From an uncultured Clostridium sp. (lineage in GTDB: Bacteria; Bacillota; Clostridia; TANB77; CAG-508), in contig USNR01000014.1 in NCBI GenBank assembly GCA_900556135.1, positions 1-43,432 on the forward strand: a DNA stretch of 43,432 bases, written 5' to 3'. A program made the translations under genes and the position numbers. This document shows, piece by piece, positions 15,181 to 22,794 of this stretch. The first letter of the stretch is position 1. The number at the start of each line of letters is the position of its first letter. Below the pieces are notes generated by a model, which worked only from the letters and a program-made list of their open reading frames with translations, had not been told where the DNA came from and made no database searches.

Positions 15181-16557
15181 GTGGAAAAGTATATAGATGT
15201 TAAAGAGATATTAGAAGTTACAAAAGGAAAATTAGTTTATGGAGATGTGAATGAAAAATGTGAAAACTTTTCTAAAGATACAAAATCGATAAATAAAGAC
15301 GATATTTTTGTTGGAATTAAAGGTGAAACTAAAGATGGAGGCATGTTTTATAAAGATGCTTTTAATGCAGGTGCTAAAGGATGTATATTAAATGAAGAGA
15401 TAGCTAAAAAATTTGAAGAGTTTAACGGAAAATTTTTAATTGTTGTACAAGATACAATAAAAGCAATTCAAGAAATTGCAAAACTAAAAAGAGAAAAATA
15501 TAATATTCCAGTAGTTGCAATAACAGGAAGCGTTGGAAAAACAAGCACTAAAGACATTGTAGCAAGTGTTGTCTCACAAAAATATAATGTTTTAAAAACT
15601 CAAGGAAATATGAATAATCACATAGGACTTCCAATGACAATTTTGGGATTAAAAGAACATACTGCGATGGTAGTAGAAATGGGAATGAACCATTCAGGAG
15701 AAATTAGTGTACTAACAAATATTGCAAAACCTACAGTTGCTGTAATTACAAATGTTGGAACAGCACATATTGGAAATTTAGGTTCAAGAGAAAATATATT
15801 AAAAGCTAAATTAGAAATATTAGAAGGCCTATCAAGTGAAGGAAAATTAATAATAAATAATGACAATGATATGTTACACAACTGGTATATAGATAATAAA
15901 GAAAAATATAATATTGTAACATATGGCATAGAGAACGAAAGTCACCAAATGGCTACTAATATTACATATAGTAAAAATAGAAGTAAGTTTACATTAAAAA
16001 ACAAAGATACTAATGAACAGATTGATGTTCCTGTTGGTGGAGAAGCTTTTGTTTATAATAGCTTAGCAGCAATCTGTGTAGGAAAAGAATTAGGAATTAG
16101 TGTAGAAAAAATTAAAGAAGGAATTGCCAAGTTTAAATTAACAAAAATGAGACTTGATGTGCAAAAATCTAATAAAGGTTACACAATTATAAATGATTGC
16201 TACAATGCAAATTATGATTCGATGAAGTCAGCTTTGGAATATTTAAAAAATACAAATGCAAAGAGAAAAATTGCTGTATTAGGAGATATGTTAGAACTTG
16301 GGGAATATTCTAAACAATTGCATCATAAAGTTGGAGAAGAGGTTGTAAAAAATAAAATTGATATATTAATTGCTGTTGGCAATGAGGCTGAAGAAATAGC
16401 AGATGTTGCCATGAAAAGTGGAATAGAGGTATATCATTTTAATAATAACAATGAAGCAGTAGAAAAACTAAAAGAATTGCTAGAAAAAGAGGATGCAATT
16501 CTAATAAAAGCATCAAACTCAATGAATTTTAAAGAAATAGTATCTGAAATTATATAA
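15181..16557 (+). CDS. murF: UDP-MurNAc-tripeptide--D-Ala-D-Ala ligase MurF
   Basis: 458 residues in three Mur-ligase domains: N-terminal UDP-binding (DTKSINKDDIFVGIKGETKD), central ATPase with P-loop GSVGKTS (116-122), AVITNVGTAHIGNLGSRENI, and C-terminal domain (YTIINDCYNANYDSMKSAL). The latter two motifs are specific to MurF. It adds D-Ala-D-Ala to the muramoyl tripeptide in the cytoplasm, and the next gene (ddl) makes its substrate. Start choice: AAAGGAA (15164-15170) fits GTG 15181 by spacing; the in-frame GTG 15172 is almost on top of it but cannot be excluded. GTG in either case. Confidence 0.94.
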   Translation: MEKYIDVKEILEVTKGKLVYGDVNEKCENFSKDTKSINKDDIFVGIKGETKDGGMFYKDAFNAGAKGCILNEEIAKKFEEFNGKFLIVVQDTIKAIQEIAKLKREKYNIPVVAITGSVGKTSTKDIVASVVSQKYNVLKTQGNMNNHIGLPMTILGLKEHTAMVVEMGMNHSGEISVLTNIAKPTVAVITNVGTAHIGNLGSRENILKAKLEILEGLSSEGKLIINNDNDMLHNWYIDNKEKYNIVTYGIENESHQMATNITYSKNRSKFTLKNKDTNEQIDVPVGGEAFVYNSLAAICVGKELGISVEKIKEGIAKFKLTKMRLDVQKSNKGYTIINDCYNANYDSMKSALEYLKNTNAKRKIAVLGDMLELGEYSKQLHHKVGEEVVKNKIDILIAVGNEAEEIADVAMKSGIEVYHFNNNNEAVEKLKELLEKEDAILIKASNSMNFKEIVSEII

Positions 16558-16584
16558 AAAATTACTTGAAAGGAAGTAATAAAA

Positions 16585-17649
16585 ATGAGTAAGATTAAAT
16601 TAGGTGTTATTTTTGGAGGAAAGTCGACAGAACATGATGTGTCTGTTGCATCTGGCACATCAGTTATAAAGAATTTATCGAAAGAAAAATACGAAATAAA
16701 TCCTATATACATAAGCAAAGAAGGAACATGGTACAAATATACAAAGGATACTAATGTAATTGACATATTGGAAATAGGAGAAAATCCAAAAGAATTAGAA
16801 AAAATTACAAATATAGTAGAAGAACTACAGAAGTTAGATGTTGTTTTTCCTGTTTTAAATGGACTTTATGGTGAGGATGGAACAGTTCAGGGAATGTTAG
16901 AACTGCTAAATATACCATATGTCGGCTGTAAAGTTTTAGCCTCTAGTATATGTATGAATAAAATATATACAAAAATGGTACTAGAAAAAGCACAGATAAA
17001 ACAAGCAAAGGCAGTAATAATAAATAAGAGTTTAGCTGGAAAAATAATTTATATAGATGAGTCTTTAAATCATCAAGAAAAAGACGAAAAAGAAATATGT
17101 GATATTGTAAATAAAAAACTAGGATATCCGGTATTTATAAAGCCATCAAATTCTGGTTCGTCAGTTGGCGTTAATAAGGCAAAAAATGGTGAGGAGCTTA
17201 TTAGATACATAGATGAAGCTGCTGAATTTGATAAGGAAATATTAATAGAAGAGGCTATAAATGGCAATGAGATTGAGTGTGCAGTGCTAGGAAATGAAGA
17301 GGTAAAAGCTTCTTACGTTGGGCAAGTACTTTCTGCTGATGAATTTTATGATTATGAATCTAAATATAAAAACGCAGAATCCAAAACAATTATACCTGCA
17401 GAGATAGAAGAGAGTATAAGCGAGAAAATAAGAGAAACAGCAGTAAAGGCATTTAAAGCTGTGGGAGGAACTGGTCTTGCAAGAGTAGATTTTTTTGTAG
17501 ATAAAAATACCTCAGAAATATATTTAAATGAGATAAACACAATGCCTGGTTTTACTAATATTAGCATGTATCCTAAATTGTGGGAAAATGTGGGATTAAA
17601 ATATGAAAATCTACTAGATGAACTAATTCAATTAGCAATGAAAAAATAA
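16585..17649 (+). CDS. ddl: D-alanine--D-alanine ligase
   Basis: 354 residues, ATP-grasp fold. N-terminal KLGVIFGGKSTEHDVSVASG, the central FPVLNGLYGEDGTVQGMLEL (Ddl substrate loop), ATP-grasp core FIKPSNSGSSVGVNKAKNGE and C-terminal metal site YLNEINTMPGFTNISMYPKL. Length and the 40-residue insert after the first domain match the DdlA subtype. It joins two D-alanines, which MurF then ligates. AAAGGAAGT precedes the ATG and the gap from murF is 27 bases, so they are co-transcribed. The GLYGEDG...Tyr arrangement fits D-Ala-D-Ala rather than the D-Ala-D-Lac (vancomycin-resistance) ligases, though this is an impression only. Confidence 0.94.
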   Translation: MSKIKLGVIFGGKSTEHDVSVASGTSVIKNLSKEKYEINPIYISKEGTWYKYTKDTNVIDILEIGENPKELEKITNIVEELQKLDVVFPVLNGLYGEDGTVQGMLELLNIPYVGCKVLASSICMNKIYTKMVLEKAQIKQAKAVIINKSLAGKIIYIDESLNHQEKDEKEICDIVNKKLGYPVFIKPSNSGSSVGVNKAKNGEELIRYIDEAAEFDKEILIEEAINGNEIECAVLGNEEVKASYVGQVLSADEFYDYESKYKNAESKTIIPAEIEESISEKIRETAVKAFKAVGGTGLARVDFFVDKNTSEIYLNEINTMPGFTNISMYPKLWENVGLKYENLLDELIQLAMKK

Positions 17650-17688
17650 ATAATTTTTAGAGCAAGTATTCCAAACTTGAAAATACTG

Positions 17689-17697
17689 TGATATAAT
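17689..17697 (+). promoter_or_regulatory. Extended -10 promoter of the dnaJ-like gene
   Basis: TGATATAAT (17689-17697) is a perfect extended -10; the -35 region (TTCCAA at 17669) is poor. Confidence 0.6.
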
Positions 17698-17726
17698 GAA
17701 ACCACCATATAAGTGGAGGATGTTAA

Positions 17727-18629
17727 ATGATTTTCAAGGATTACTACAAAATACTAGGATTAGAAACAAATAAAATAACTATAGACGATATAAAGAATGC
17801 TTACAGAGAGCAAGCAAAAAAGTATCATCCTGATGTGAATGTTGGAAATAAAAATGCAGAGGAAAGGTTTAAAGACATAAACGAAGCATATAATATTTTG
17901 TCTAATCCAACAACAAAGAAAAAATATGATAGAACATGGAATTCTAAAATTAGTAAAAGAAGAAAGAAAGCAGAAGAGCCAAAACAGGAAAAAGTATCAA
18001 CAGCAGAAGAAGTTATGAGCATTTTATTTGGAGCAACATCAAGCAAAGAAAGTGTAAGTACCAAAAAGGCTAAAAAAATACCTGTACAGGGAGAAGATGT
18101 TGAAACTGAAATTCAAGTTTCAATAGAAGATGCTTTTTATGGAAAAACCAAAAAGCTTTCATTAAGAACAGTAGAAGGAAAAATGAAAAGCTTTGATATA
18201 AAAATACCAGAAGGTATTAGAAATGGCGAAAAAATTAGATTGTTAGGACAAGGTAAGCCAGGAGAAAATGGCGGAAAAAATGGAGACCTTCTAATAAGAA
18301 TAAAAATAATAGATAATGAAAAATATAGATTAGTGGGTTCTGATATATATGAAGATATATGTATATCACCATGGGAAGCCGTATTAGGTGCAAAAGTTGA
18401 AGCAAAATCGATTGACGAGCCGTTTTCGGTATATATACCTAAAGGAGTACAAACTGGAGAAAGTATTAGAATAAAAGAAAAGGGATATAAAGATGGTAAG
18501 GGCTCTAGAGGAGATTTGGTGCTCCAAGTTAAAATAATGATACAAAAAAATATAACAGAAGAAGAAAAAGAGCTGTATAAAAAGCTAAAAAAGATTTCAA
18601 AATTTAATCCGAGACAAGCATATAATTAA
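17727..18629 (+). CDS. DnaJ-family co-chaperone without zinc finger (CbpA/DnaJ-like)
   Basis: 300 residues. An N-terminal J domain (2-70, HPD at 34-36, FKDINEAYNILSNPTTKKKYD) stimulates DnaK ATPase. A basic linker follows, then the two beta-sandwich DnaJ C-terminal domains (VETEIQVSIEDAFYGKTKKL, VYIPKGVQTGESIRIKEKG). The cysteine-rich zinc finger of true DnaJ is absent, as in CbpA-type proteins. GTGGAGGA precedes ATG 17727. It stands alone with its own promoter, away from any dnaK or grpE, so it is probably a second J protein of the genome rather than the main DnaJ. Confidence 0.88.
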   Translation: MIFKDYYKILGLETNKITIDDIKNAYREQAKKYHPDVNVGNKNAEERFKDINEAYNILSNPTTKKKYDRTWNSKISKRRKKAEEPKQEKVSTAEEVMSILFGATSSKESVSTKKAKKIPVQGEDVETEIQVSIEDAFYGKTKKLSLRTVEGKMKSFDIKIPEGIRNGEKIRLLGQGKPGENGGKNGDLLIRIKIIDNEKYRLVGSDIYEDICISPWEAVLGAKVEAKSIDEPFSVYIPKGVQTGESIRIKEKGYKDGKGSRGDLVLQVKIMIQKNITEEEKELYKKLKKISKFNPRQAYN

Positions 18630-18645
18630 TAAAACAACACAAATA

Positions 18646-18674
18646 TTGACATAATGTGGAAAGTATAGTATAAT
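18646..18674 (+). promoter_or_regulatory. Consensus sigma-A promoter of the coupling-protein operon
   Basis: TTGACA (18646-18651), 17 bases, TATAAT (18669-18674): both hexamers match the consensus perfectly, the best promoter in the window. It implies strong vegetative transcription of the three downstream genes. Confidence 0.88.
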
Positions 18675-18761
18675 AAAAAAGTACGATGTAATCGGACAAA
18701 ATATACTATGCTAAAGATAAAATATGAAAAACTTTTTCATAAAGAAAGAGAGGGTAAAAAA

Positions 18762-19280
18762 ATGGATAATATACAAGGCAAACACTTTAGTATAACAGAT
18801 CCAAAAAATGTAAAAACAGTAATTTATCAGGTAAACAAAACAGAAAAGGAATTTGAGGCAAACTCACCAAAGTTCACAATAGAAAGATTACAAAGCAGAG
18901 CTGAACTTGTAGGTGAAAATACAAGAAAAACCTTTTATGTAGATGAACCAAAAGAAAATGGTAATCAATTAGTTATCTTATCTTTTGCACCAGATAAAGT
19001 TGTTGTGAACATGGGACTTTTAAATAAGGATGAAGTAAAAATATCTAAAAGACCAGTTCCAGTTAAGTTCGATACTTTATATTCTGAAACAGAAACAGAA
19101 TATAAAGATGTAAGATATACACCAAATTTAAAAAGGCCAATAACTATAATTGACCCTGAGACAACAGAAGAGGTAAAGCCAGTTCTTTACTTTGATAAAG
19201 ATACGAATGAAGTTAGAGGAAAATGTAAATTAAAACCATATAAATCTTATTTCGCATTCGAAATTAGAGAAGATAATTAG
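18762..19280 (+). CDS. Unknown protein, first gene of the coupling-protein operon
   Basis: 172 residues, no family recognised. It has no membrane segment or signal peptide. The composition is Lys/Glu-rich with many short beta-prone stretches (KTVIYQVNKTEKEF, TRKTFYVDEP, NQLVILSFAPDKVVVNMGLL, RPITIIDPETTEEVKPVLYF), suggesting a compact beta-rich cytosolic domain. Two segments look loosely alike (KNVKTVIYQVNKTEKEF and TEEVKPVLYFDKDTNEV), a possible internal duplication. The start ATG 18762 follows AGAGAGGGT; the frame is open back to 18708. Its position 17 bases before a second unknown gene and then a VirD4-type ATPase suggests a role with that ATPase, but this is inference. Confidence 0.75.
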   Translation: MDNIQGKHFSITDPKNVKTVIYQVNKTEKEFEANSPKFTIERLQSRAELVGENTRKTFYVDEPKENGNQLVILSFAPDKVVVNMGLLNKDEVKISKRPVPVKFDTLYSETETEYKDVRYTPNLKRPITIIDPETTEEVKPVLYFDKDTNEVRGKCKLKPYKSYFAFEIREDN

Positions 19281-19297
19281 TTAGGGGGAACTTATTA

Positions 19298-19489
19298 ATG
19301 AGTGATAATAATGCAGTGGCGACAAATGGAGCTGCAAAATTTAAAATAGTATGTAATGGAGGACAACTTACAAGCAAAAAAGGTATAGAAATATCAGAAA
19401 ATGGTGCTGAAATGAAGGGACTAGGACCTGAAGAGCCAGCTATTACAATACCACTTGTACCAAATAGAGAATTAGGCGAAAGAGAATAA
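19298..19489 (+). CDS. Small unknown protein, second gene of the coupling-protein operon
   Basis: 63 residues, unrecognised, acidic and glycine-rich (KFKIVCNGGQLTSKKGIEIS, GAEMKGLGPEEPAITIPLVP), with no membrane segment. TTAGGGGGAAC precedes ATG 19298. It lies 17 bases after the 172-residue gene and 24 bases before the coupling-protein gene, so it is clearly part of the same message. The ending NRELGERE is charged and probably disordered. A secreted substrate or an adaptor for the ATPase are both possible. Confidence 0.7.
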   Translation: MSDNNAVATNGAAKFKIVCNGGQLTSKKGIEISENGAEMKGLGPEEPAITIPLVPNRELGERE

Positions 19490-19513
19490 AACACAAGAAA
19501 AGGTGATTTATAT

Positions 19514-19993
19514 ATGAATTATAAAGTAGAAAAAGTTTTAAAAGACAACAAAAAATATTTAATAATTTTTATAATACTATGGCTAGTAATAGACATAGTA
19601 TTAATTGCGCCTTTGGCGGTTTCAATAGTTGAATCAACAATAAATGGCAAGTTTGATATGTCAATATTCTTTGAAAAATTCTTCCAAGAAGTATCAACAT
19701 TAACTGCTTTTACAAAGATATTTAAATCAGATACAATTGGAATATTTGGAAAAGCAACATTGTGGATGACAATAATAGTTGCAATAGCAATAATCATAGG
19801 ATTAATAAAATCAAAGCCAAAGAATGAATATACAGACATAGAACATGGATCAAGCGATTGGTCTGAAGGTGGAGAACAATATAAAATATTAAGCAAAAAA
19901 AATGGAATAATATTAGCAGAAAACAATTACTTGCCAGTAGATAAAAGAGGAAATGTAAACGTATTAGTAGTTGGACGGTTCTGGATCTGGTAA
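19514..19993 (+). CDS. VirD4/TraG-type coupling ATPase, N-terminal part (frame broken in the P-loop)
   Basis: 159 codons up to a premature TAA. Two membrane segments (about 16-37 and 83-100) are followed by the pre-ATPase segment EYTDIEHGSSDWSEGGEQYK, a variant of the usual GSARWA-type strand, and NVNVLVVG where the Walker A loop should begin. The frame then reads RFWIW and stops. Removing one base, the C at 19976, restores VVGGSGSGKSASYSIPNAYQ in the next frame, which carries the rest of the family. So this and the 19971-21539 frame are halves of one gene of about 670 residues. The break may be a real mutation, a sequencing error or, less likely, a +1 recoding site at the rare codon CGG. Confidence 0.8.
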   Translation: MNYKVEKVLKDNKKYLIIFIILWLVIDIVLIAPLAVSIVESTINGKFDMSIFFEKFFQEVSTLTAFTKIFKSDTIGIFGKATLWMTIIVAIAIIIGLIKSKPKNEYTDIEHGSSDWSEGGEQYKILSKKNGIILAENNYLPVDKRGNVNVLVVGRFWIW

Positions 19994-21539
19994 ATCTGCA
20001 TCATATTCAATACCTAATGCTTATCAAATGTTAGGTTCATATATATTTACAGACCCAAAGGGTGAATTGTATGATAAAACTGCAGGTTTCCTAAAGGAAC
20101 ATGGATATGAAATAAAGCTATTAAACTTAGTTAATCCTGTAAGCAGTGATGGTTATAATCCATTACAACATATTGAAAGCAATGTTGATGTTGACGTTAT
20201 TGCAAACACAATAGTAAAAGGACAACAGGCTGAGGGTGGAAAATCTGATCCGTTCTGGGAAGATACAGCAGAAATGTTATTAAAGGCATTAATATATTAT
20301 TTAATGGCCACAAGACCACCAGAGGAACAAAATCTAGCCTCTTGTGCTGAACTTGTTAGGGCAGCAAATAATAATGGCGGTAGTAACTTATTAACAGAAT
20401 TAATGAATGAATTACCAATAGACCATCCAGCAAGAATGAACTATAAATCTATAGAGATAGCATCAGATAAAACATATTCATCTATATTAAGTACACTACA
20501 ATCAAAGCTAGGAAAATTCGATTCAAAAGAAATAGCTGATGTAACATCAACAAACACAATAGATTTTGAAGAATTGGCAAGCAAAAAAACTGCGTTATAT
20601 GTTGTTTCTTCAGATACACATACAGCATACAATTTCTTGCTTACTATATTCTTTGCACAGATGATACAACATTTGTATGATTTTGCCGATAGAAGCCCTG
20701 ATGGAAAACTTCCAGTGCCAGTATTCTTCATATTGGACGAGTTCGCAAATATTGGACAAATACCGGATTTTGATAAAAAGATTTCTACAAGTAGAAGTAG
20801 AAAAATATCGTTCAGCGTTATATTACAGAACCTAGACCAATTAAAAGCTGTATATGAAAAGTCGGCTGAAACAATAATTGGTAACTGTGACACACATGTA
20901 TTTTTAGGAAGTAACTCACCTGACACATGTGAATATTTCTCTAAACAATTAGGAGAGAAAACGATATCAAGAGACAGTAAATCAACAAATAAAGATAAGC
21001 AACATCATAAGCAAGGCTATAGCGAATCAGATCAAATAATGGCAAGAGCATTAATGACACCTGATGAATTAAGAAGAATGGATAACGATTTGTGTATAAT
21101 CTATGAAAAAGGATTAAAACCAATTAAGGCTAAAAAATATTATTACTTTGAGAAGCCAATGGGAAAAGAATTATCAATGATTAGAATTAGCCACAATGAT
21201 TTTGATGCGGGATTACGTGGAGAGTATAGAAGATTTAATCCATATAACCCATATCAGGAAGGAAAAGCCGACGCAAAAGAGCAAGACTTAAAAGTTGAAT
21301 CATTGGACGATTTATTTGATGATGACGAACCAAAAACAAATAGTGTAAGCAATGAACAAATAAATAAAACAGAAGTACAACCTGAAAAAACAAAGGCATC
21401 AAATTTTTCTGATGCACCAACTTTACCTATGGAAGATAATACAAAAGAGGATGAATTATTTTCTAAAGATTTACAAGATGAATTAGAAGCAAAATTTGAT
21501 GAGTTATTTGGACCAATAGATGATGATACAAATAATTAA
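19971..21539 (+). CDS. VirD4/TraG-type coupling ATPase, C-terminal part
   Basis: 522 codons holding the RecA-like ATPase of the type IV coupling-protein family: Walker A GSGSGKS at the very start, YIFTDPKGELYDKTAGFLKE, KLLNLVNPVSSDGYNPLQHI, the all-alpha domain (AEMLLKALIYYLM), Walker B with VFFILDEFANIGQIPDFDKK, then SFSVILQNLDQLKAVYEK and GNCDTHVFLGSNSPDTCEYF. A disordered acidic tail of about 90 residues ends the protein. The family pumps relaxase-bound DNA or proteins into a type IV secretion channel at the inner membrane. The TTG at 19971 has no ribosome binding site, so this part is expressed alone only if recoding or reinitiation occurs. No relaxase or VirB-like genes are nearby. Confidence 0.85.
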   Translation: MDGSGSGKSASYSIPNAYQMLGSYIFTDPKGELYDKTAGFLKEHGYEIKLLNLVNPVSSDGYNPLQHIESNVDVDVIANTIVKGQQAEGGKSDPFWEDTAEMLLKALIYYLMATRPPEEQNLASCAELVRAANNNGGSNLLTELMNELPIDHPARMNYKSIEIASDKTYSSILSTLQSKLGKFDSKEIADVTSTNTIDFEELASKKTALYVVSSDTHTAYNFLLTIFFAQMIQHLYDFADRSPDGKLPVPVFFILDEFANIGQIPDFDKKISTSRSRKISFSVILQNLDQLKAVYEKSAETIIGNCDTHVFLGSNSPDTCEYFSKQLGEKTISRDSKSTNKDKQHHKQGYSESDQIMARALMTPDELRRMDNDLCIIYEKGLKPIKAKKYYYFEKPMGKELSMIRISHNDFDAGLRGEYRRFNPYNPYQEGKADAKEQDLKVESLDDLFDDDEPKTNSVSNEQINKTEVQPEKTKASNFSDAPTLPMEDNTKEDELFSKDLQDELEAKFDELFGPIDDDTNN

Positions 21540-21546
21540 TAACAAG

Positions 21547-21587
21547 AAAAACCATAGTTGCCAAATTTTAAAGCAACTATGGTTTTT
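21547..21587 (+). terminator. Intrinsic terminator of the coupling-protein operon
   Basis: AAAAACCATAGTTGC (21547-21561) pairs perfectly with GCAACTATGGTTTTT (21573-21587) over 15 bp with an 11-base loop; the T-run is part of the stem. Confidence 0.88.
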
Positions 21588-21628
21588 AGTTTTAACAAAC
21601 AATCTACAAACAAATGTTTTAAAAACTA

Positions 21629-21657
21629 TTGACTATAACTTTTTTCTATGATATAAA
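21629..21657 (+). promoter_or_regulatory. Sigma-A promoter of yhaO-yhaN
   Basis: TTGACT (21629-21634), a 17-base spacer and TATAAA (21652-21657) preceded by TGA, an extended -10. Confidence 0.75.
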
Positions 21658-21693
21658 TTTGTGTATAAACTTCTTATGGAGGGATGAGATAAA

Positions 21694-22782
21694 ATGAAAT
21701 TTATACATATGGCAGATTTACATTTAGATGCTCCATTTGTGAATTTGGCAGGAAGAGAGAACTTTTCAAATCAAAGAAGATTAGAACAAAGACAAGCAAT
21801 GAAGCAAGTAATCGATTATATAAAGGAAAACAATATTCCATACTTATTTATATCAGGCGATTTATATGAACAAGAATATATAAAAAAATCAACAATTGAA
21901 TATATAAATAATCTATTTAAGCAAATACCTGAAACAAAGGTGTACATAACACCAGGAAACCACGATCCATATATAAATAATTCTTTTTATAAACAATTCA
22001 GTTGGAGTGAAAATGTTCATATTTTTAAAGATGAACTAGACGTGATACATACTACGGAAGCTGATATATACGGCTATGGATTTAGTGATTTTTATATGCA
22101 AAATAAATATAAAAATATAGAAATAGAAAATAAAGAAAAAATTAATATACTAATAACACATGGAAGTTTAGATGGCGGGAACGATGAAAATAGAGAATAT
22201 AATCCAATGAGTAGTAAAGAGCTAAAAGAATCTGGGTTCGACTATATAGCATTAGGACATATCCATAAAAAAAACTATAATGATTATCCAGATCAAAAAA
22301 TTGTATACCCGGGTTCGACTGTATCTTTAGGATTTGATGAATTAGGAAAAAGAGGAGTAATATTAGGAGAGATAACTAATGAATCAAAGAAATTGCAGTT
22401 AAAGTTTATAGAAATTGAGTCAAAAACATTTGAAGAAAAAGAAATAAATGTAACTGATGTTGAATCGAATGAAACATTGATAGAAAAGTTAAATAATACA
22501 AAATTTGATGATGATAAGTTTTATAAAATAATATTAATAGGAAAAAAGAATTTTGAAATAAATATTAAAGAAATTTTAGAATTAACAAAACATCAAAATA
22601 TAATAAAGATAAAAGACAACACTTCTATTAAATTCAACATGGAAGAAATTGCTGAACAAATTAGCTTAAAAGGATTGTTTGCAAAGAAAATAATGCAAAG
22701 AATTAATAGTGAGGAGTCAGAGGAAAATAAGCAAAAGGCAATTGAAGCATTTGAGTTGGGAATGAACATATTAAGCAAGTAA
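21694..22782 (+). CDS. yhaO: DNA repair exonuclease, SbcD/Mre11-like metallophosphoesterase (YhaO type)
   Basis: 362 residues. Calcineurin-like phosphoesterase motifs in order: Asp8-x-His10 (HMADLHLDAPF), Asp56 (ISGDLYE), Asn89-His90-Asp91 (TPGNHDPY), His156 (LITHGS) and GHIHKK (His189, His191), which bind two Mn ions. The C-terminal capping region is helical. It is expected to be the nuclease half of an SbcCD/Mre11-Rad50-like complex acting on DNA ends. The short form and its partner with membrane segments identify the YhaO/YhaN group of Firmicutes rather than canonical SbcCD. A good ribosome binding site (GGAGGGATGAGAT) precedes the ATG. The partner gene follows within 12 bases. Confidence 0.9.
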   Translation: MKFIHMADLHLDAPFVNLAGRENFSNQRRLEQRQAMKQVIDYIKENNIPYLFISGDLYEQEYIKKSTIEYINNLFKQIPETKVYITPGNHDPYINNSFYKQFSWSENVHIFKDELDVIHTTEADIYGYGFSDFYMQNKYKNIEIENKEKINILITHGSLDGGNDENREYNPMSSKELKESGFDYIALGHIHKKNYNDYPDQKIVYPGSTVSLGFDELGKRGVILGEITNESKKLQLKFIEIESKTFEEKEINVTDVESNETLIEKLNNTKFDDDKFYKIILIGKKNFEINIKEILELTKHQNIIKIKDNTSIKFNMEEIAEQISLKGLFAKKIMQRINSEESEENKQKAIEAFELGMNILSK

Positions 22783-22794
22783 GAGGTGAACATA

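Noticed and set aside
19971..19990. Independent start of the ATPase at TTG 19971
   Set aside because: There is no Shine-Dalgarno at proper distance and the Walker A loop would begin the protein, so it is the shifted continuation of the upstream frame.
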